Assembly: GCA_032173965.1 (NCBI GenBank)
Contig: JAVUNC010000004.1
Coordinates: forward strand, 59,519,501 to 59,583,500
Origin: Sitta carolinensis
Lineage: Eukaryota > Chordata > Aves > Passeriformes > Sittidae
Direction of reading: 5' to 3'
DNA length: 64,000 nt
The notes below the pieces were generated by a model that saw only the letters and a program-made list of their open reading frames with translations, searched no databases and was not told where the DNA came from. Below, one piece after another: positions 60,223-64,000 of this stretch; the first letter of the stretch is position 1, and each line of letters starts with the position of its first letter. The position numbers and the translations under genes were made by a program.

Positions 60223-63200
60223 CCCTTTTTTTTTTCTAGGTTATTTTTGCCAAGGTCATATTTTTTCTGTAGTTTTTAGGTTTATTCTTCTTTCTCTCAC
60301 TTTTTATTCCTAAGAATTGTGTCCTGTTACTTCACAACTGTTCTCACACAAGCTGCCTTTCTGCAATGAATTTCTGTTAAGTTCTTTGAAGGTAGGGTAG
60401 GAACAGCTTGACAGGCTGCTTGTCACCATACCAGCTTTCTAAAAGATGCTTGGGTATTTAAAGTCCTCCATCAACACCAAGTCTTTCATCACACCTGATC
60501 TCCCAGGCTGGGTGTTCAATGGCAGAATTCAGCATCAGATCACTCCTTCCAACCTTCTGTTATTGCCCAGAGATTTCAACGGGACTGTCATCCCTTCCAT
60601 TCGGGACTTCAGAGCATACATGCATGACCATGACACTTCCAGATTTGTAAAAATTCACTAAACCAGTACCAGAAAGGCCTGGCATTTGTCAGGGCTATCA
60701 TCCTAACAGAAATGGATACAGTTTCAGTATTGATGCCAGCCAGGTTTAGGATTGTATCAACATATGTCAAATTAGAATGCATCTGTTACAGGCTCCTCTT
60801 TGTTACTTTACTGCTACCCAGCTCCAGCTCCCGGGTACCACACTGCCTGCCATGTTTATGTGACTCCTTTACATACCAAGGGCTGTTATACGGTGCAATG
60901 TATACATCACCTGTTTTACAACCTCACAAAGTGCCCCATTATGTGGGAGTCAGGCTGCCTTGTGCTCAGATCATTTTCTGACTCCTGCATCTGTGTAATG
61001 TATTTATTTCCAGCACTGCTGAACTGTGCTTAGCTATCAGAAAGGTGCTTGTTCCAGGTCATCTTATTGTACAGTTCAGGTTTTTTATATTGATAAAGCT
61101 CCAATAAGATAAATATTTAAGCAGGAATAGTGTAGTAACATTTCTTTGTTCATTTTAATCTCATAGAAACAAGAGCTATTACCTTTCTTTCCCCCCTGCT
61201 TAGCTCACTGAAAGCATACATTTCAGCCCACAGAAACACTGCAAATGTCTTTATTCTCCTTAACGATAGCACACTAATGTGTGTTATCTGTAAGTGAGTT
61301 TATGTCCCTGCTGATTCCTGTGGTTCACAGGAAAGCATTGTTCTACCTTCAAAGAGGTGGTGATTTACAGACCATACCACACTCTCTTTTAGGACCCTGT
61401 TCACACAGAACAGAACCCAGATGGGGGGCACTGAAGTCTGGCAGGATGCAGTGTCCATGTAAAGACCTGGCAGAAGAGACCCCATCACACAGCCAGACAT
61501 TTTTAAAAGAACTGATCAATTCAAAATATTTTCACTGCAACTATTCTGTGCACAAAGACCCCTTGCCCTTTAAAACAGAGTATACAATATAAATTGAACA
61601 TCTCCATTCCCCAAATGAGGGTATTTCTTTTTTTAAAAATAAGATCATTTGTAAGAGAATCTTGTTCAGTCATTTATAAATAGTCACCTCTGTAAACCAA
61701 GAAATAACCTTGTTTAAAAAAGTACCAACACTGTTGTTCTGTTGTCACCCGCTGGTAATTGAAAATGTGTTTCTGTCGGTTTCTCCTAAGACAGAATGTA
61801 ATTCTTTCTAAGATCTTGATCTTAAATTGGCAAAAAAAAAAAAAAAATCAGTGATAAAGGAGCCAGAAGTTGTTACTTGTACTTTGCACTGGTGATATTG
61901 CCGATGCCCTTTCTTATAATCTAAGACATTATTCTTACTGGCTCCTGGAGGGCAGCAGCACAGTCCTAGTTTTTCATTGTTTTTTCCTCCTGCATTGGTA
62001 TTGCACACTGCTCTGTGTGGACCTGAATTACAAAACAAACAAACTAACGTCCAAAATCATATAGGGCCAAATCTTGAAGTCTCACCTTAGCTTTCAGATT
62101 TGTCATTACTCATACTAACTCAAAAAGGATTTTACCTAAATAGATCATAGGAAGAATTAAGAAGAGCTTTGTGATTACAACAGGTCTTTATGGTTAGAGT
62201 AATAACCAAACCCTCTGTTCCTCCGCTTGTGCTTCACAGATTTAATCTGATTTTGTTTTGTCTGGTCTTGTGGAATAAACCAGTAAGAGTATTCCTTGCA
62301 CTGTCTGATTGATCTCCTGTCCTGAGAAATCAAAAATGCCTATGAAAGGAGAACTAGATAGGAGTCGAGGCAGCACTGAGAAATACAGCTTTGTAGCTTC
62401 TGTACTTGAGGTTCCTCATGCCCAACCAGATAGAGGAAGGAGGCACCAGCATTAGTCAGGGCAATTTGCATTGTCGTGGCCATCTGCCCCTTGAGGAAGC
62501 TCAGGTAATGGTATAGAAGATGGTTTTTTCCCAGAAATCCCCCACAGATCCCAAATAGTGCCTTCTAATAACAGTTCCCTGCTCTGGTACAAGTATGGAC
62601 CTCCTTTGCAGCTTACAGACTATGAGTTACAGATGATGTCTAACAAGCATCCATGTAGATCAATCCAAAATAAAAAGAAGGGAAGCCAAGGATCATAGGC
62701 AAACAGCATCAGTTAGAGAAGCTGAGATTCATCTATCTACAAACACAACCTAAAAGGGCCAGTTCTGCTGGACAATTTGTGGTATATTAGGCAAGTTACA
62801 AATTTTAGGCTTATAATGTCATGGTTTCTGCTATTATTTTTATTCTGTATAATCATCATCTCTGGGGTTTTTTTTCCCTGTGTGCCTTCACTGGCCCACA
62901 TACTTTCTAATGTTTTTCAGGACCCTTAAATCTTTGTTGAATTTTTTTCTTAATTGGTAGTGGAGTTTGGAGAGTGACTCTTAAAATATTTTACCTCTTT
63001 TGGAAGTTAAGCACTCAAAAAACGTGGGACGTGATCTGACTAGGAGGCTTGGTTTGCTGTCTCTCAGCAGAGTATCATGTAGGCAATAAAAGTTTCTCCA
63101 TAACTCTAGCAGAATATCTCACTTACATGAAAAGGTTACTGCAGGTCATGGGGTAAGGGAATTCATTCACTATCACCCATTCCACCAAGGTCCTCTCTCT

Positions 63201-64000
63201 GCTGGGAGTGTAAAGAGGCTAACTGCATTCCAAAGGAAGATTTTAGATGTGGACACACGTCCTTTATGCTGTAGACTAGGACCAACGGTTCATATCCATT
63301 AGGCCAGCAAAAGAAAGCAATCAGATGGCAATGATTTTCAATCACTACTGGTTCAGGGTTAGATTCAAACAAGTGACCTGGAGGTGAAATGTTCCACATC
63401 CCATTACTGATCTTCTAAATTATTCTTCCCCCACAGATGAGGCTTGACACACATAAAAAAGTAGATTGTGAGAAATTGCAATAGAGAAACTGAGACAGTA
63501 GCTCATAATAGATGTGGATTTTGTAAGCCCTCTATGCCTAGGCAATATTGTTATGGTACAATGATAGGGCAGAATTATTGATTGTATCTAGTGGGTCATA
63601 ACTGAGTAACCACACACAGCATACCCAGTTTATGAACTAATTCAACTCCTTTACAGTGAATGGCAATTTTTCTTTATATGAAGAGGCAGCTTATTAGAAT
63701 TTCTGTATTTTGGAACTATTTAAAATAAGGAATAGCTGACAAGATGTGCTTCCTCAAAGCAGAATTTATTCCTAATTTTTTTTTTCTTATAACTTCTTCA
63801 GTAACTTACTGATGTATAGAAACATTTTTCAGAAAATTTGCCTCTGGGGTGCAACCAAAGCTGAAGATGAGAAAAAGTGCTGTATCTCATGGAGGATTTC
63901 ATAGGAAATAAAGAATGGGAGAAAATCAAATTCCAAAATAAAAAGTGCTATAGAAGATACTTTGGGGGACTGAGTTCAGTAAAAGAAGTAAAAAATGCTT
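60223..64000. other. Gene-free AT-rich stretch
   Basis: I recognise no gene. Open frames up to 103 codons (61,281-61,592) have no recognisable content. A 16-base A run is at 61,832-61,847. Confidence 0.5.
61832..61847 (+). repeat. Homopolymer A run, 16 bases
   Basis: Sixteen A residues with no recognisable retroposed sequence upstream. Confidence 0.9.

Noticed and set aside
1..64000. Prokaryotic-type features: operons, Shine-Dalgarno sites, CRISPR arrays, phage or plasmid modules
   Set aside because: Coding density, CR1 and LTR repeats and microsatellites show vertebrate nuclear DNA. No regularly spaced direct-repeat array other than simple microsatellites is present.

Overview
The window is AT-rich vertebrate nuclear DNA and is most likely from a bird. 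Two kinds of repeat support this. Four fragments have the 3' ends of CR1 LINEs, with degenerate copies of the ATTCTATG tail octamer and the conserved block before it. Two copies, in opposite orientation, belong to an LTR family that starts with a GGGTTGACC block, which I recognise from neoavian (including passerine) genomes. I see no bacterial features: no operons, ribosome binding sites, CRISPR array or dense coding. I recognise no host protein-coding gene, tRNA, rRNA or known small RNA. The longest open frames lie in GC-rich or repeat-derived DNA, and the rest are about the size expected by chance. The window is therefore intergenic or deep intronic DNA.

Layout. Positions 1-36,960 are mostly unique-looking AT-rich DNA. 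They contain a GC-rich, CpG-containing segment of about 600 bp (9,330-9,940), short homopolymer and tandem repeats, a compact hairpin with a UUCG loop (12,819-12,854), a 31-bp near-perfect palindrome (20,599-20,629), and a perfect GGAT microsatellite of 55 units (33,610-33,829). Positions 36,961-48,930 form a repeat cluster: an LTR-derived element (36,961-37,850) and four CR1 fragments (39,085-39,130 +, 41,049-41,872 -, 43,688-44,112 +, 47,825-48,930 +). Two of these keep decayed remnants of the CR1 ORF2 protein. Positions 48,931-64,000 are again mostly featureless. They hold a 21-bp palindrome (49,511-49,531), a second, inverted fragment of the same LTR family (58,074-58,226), a CAAAAA hexanucleotide repeat, and an old CR1-like remnant (about 60,000-60,222 -).

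No set of genes here works together. What can be read is retrotransposon history, simple-sequence instability and a few secondary-structure elements that repeats do not explain. Family assignments come from recognising consensus sequence by eye, not from a database search. Element boundaries are good to roughly 10-30 bp unless a sharp end is described.
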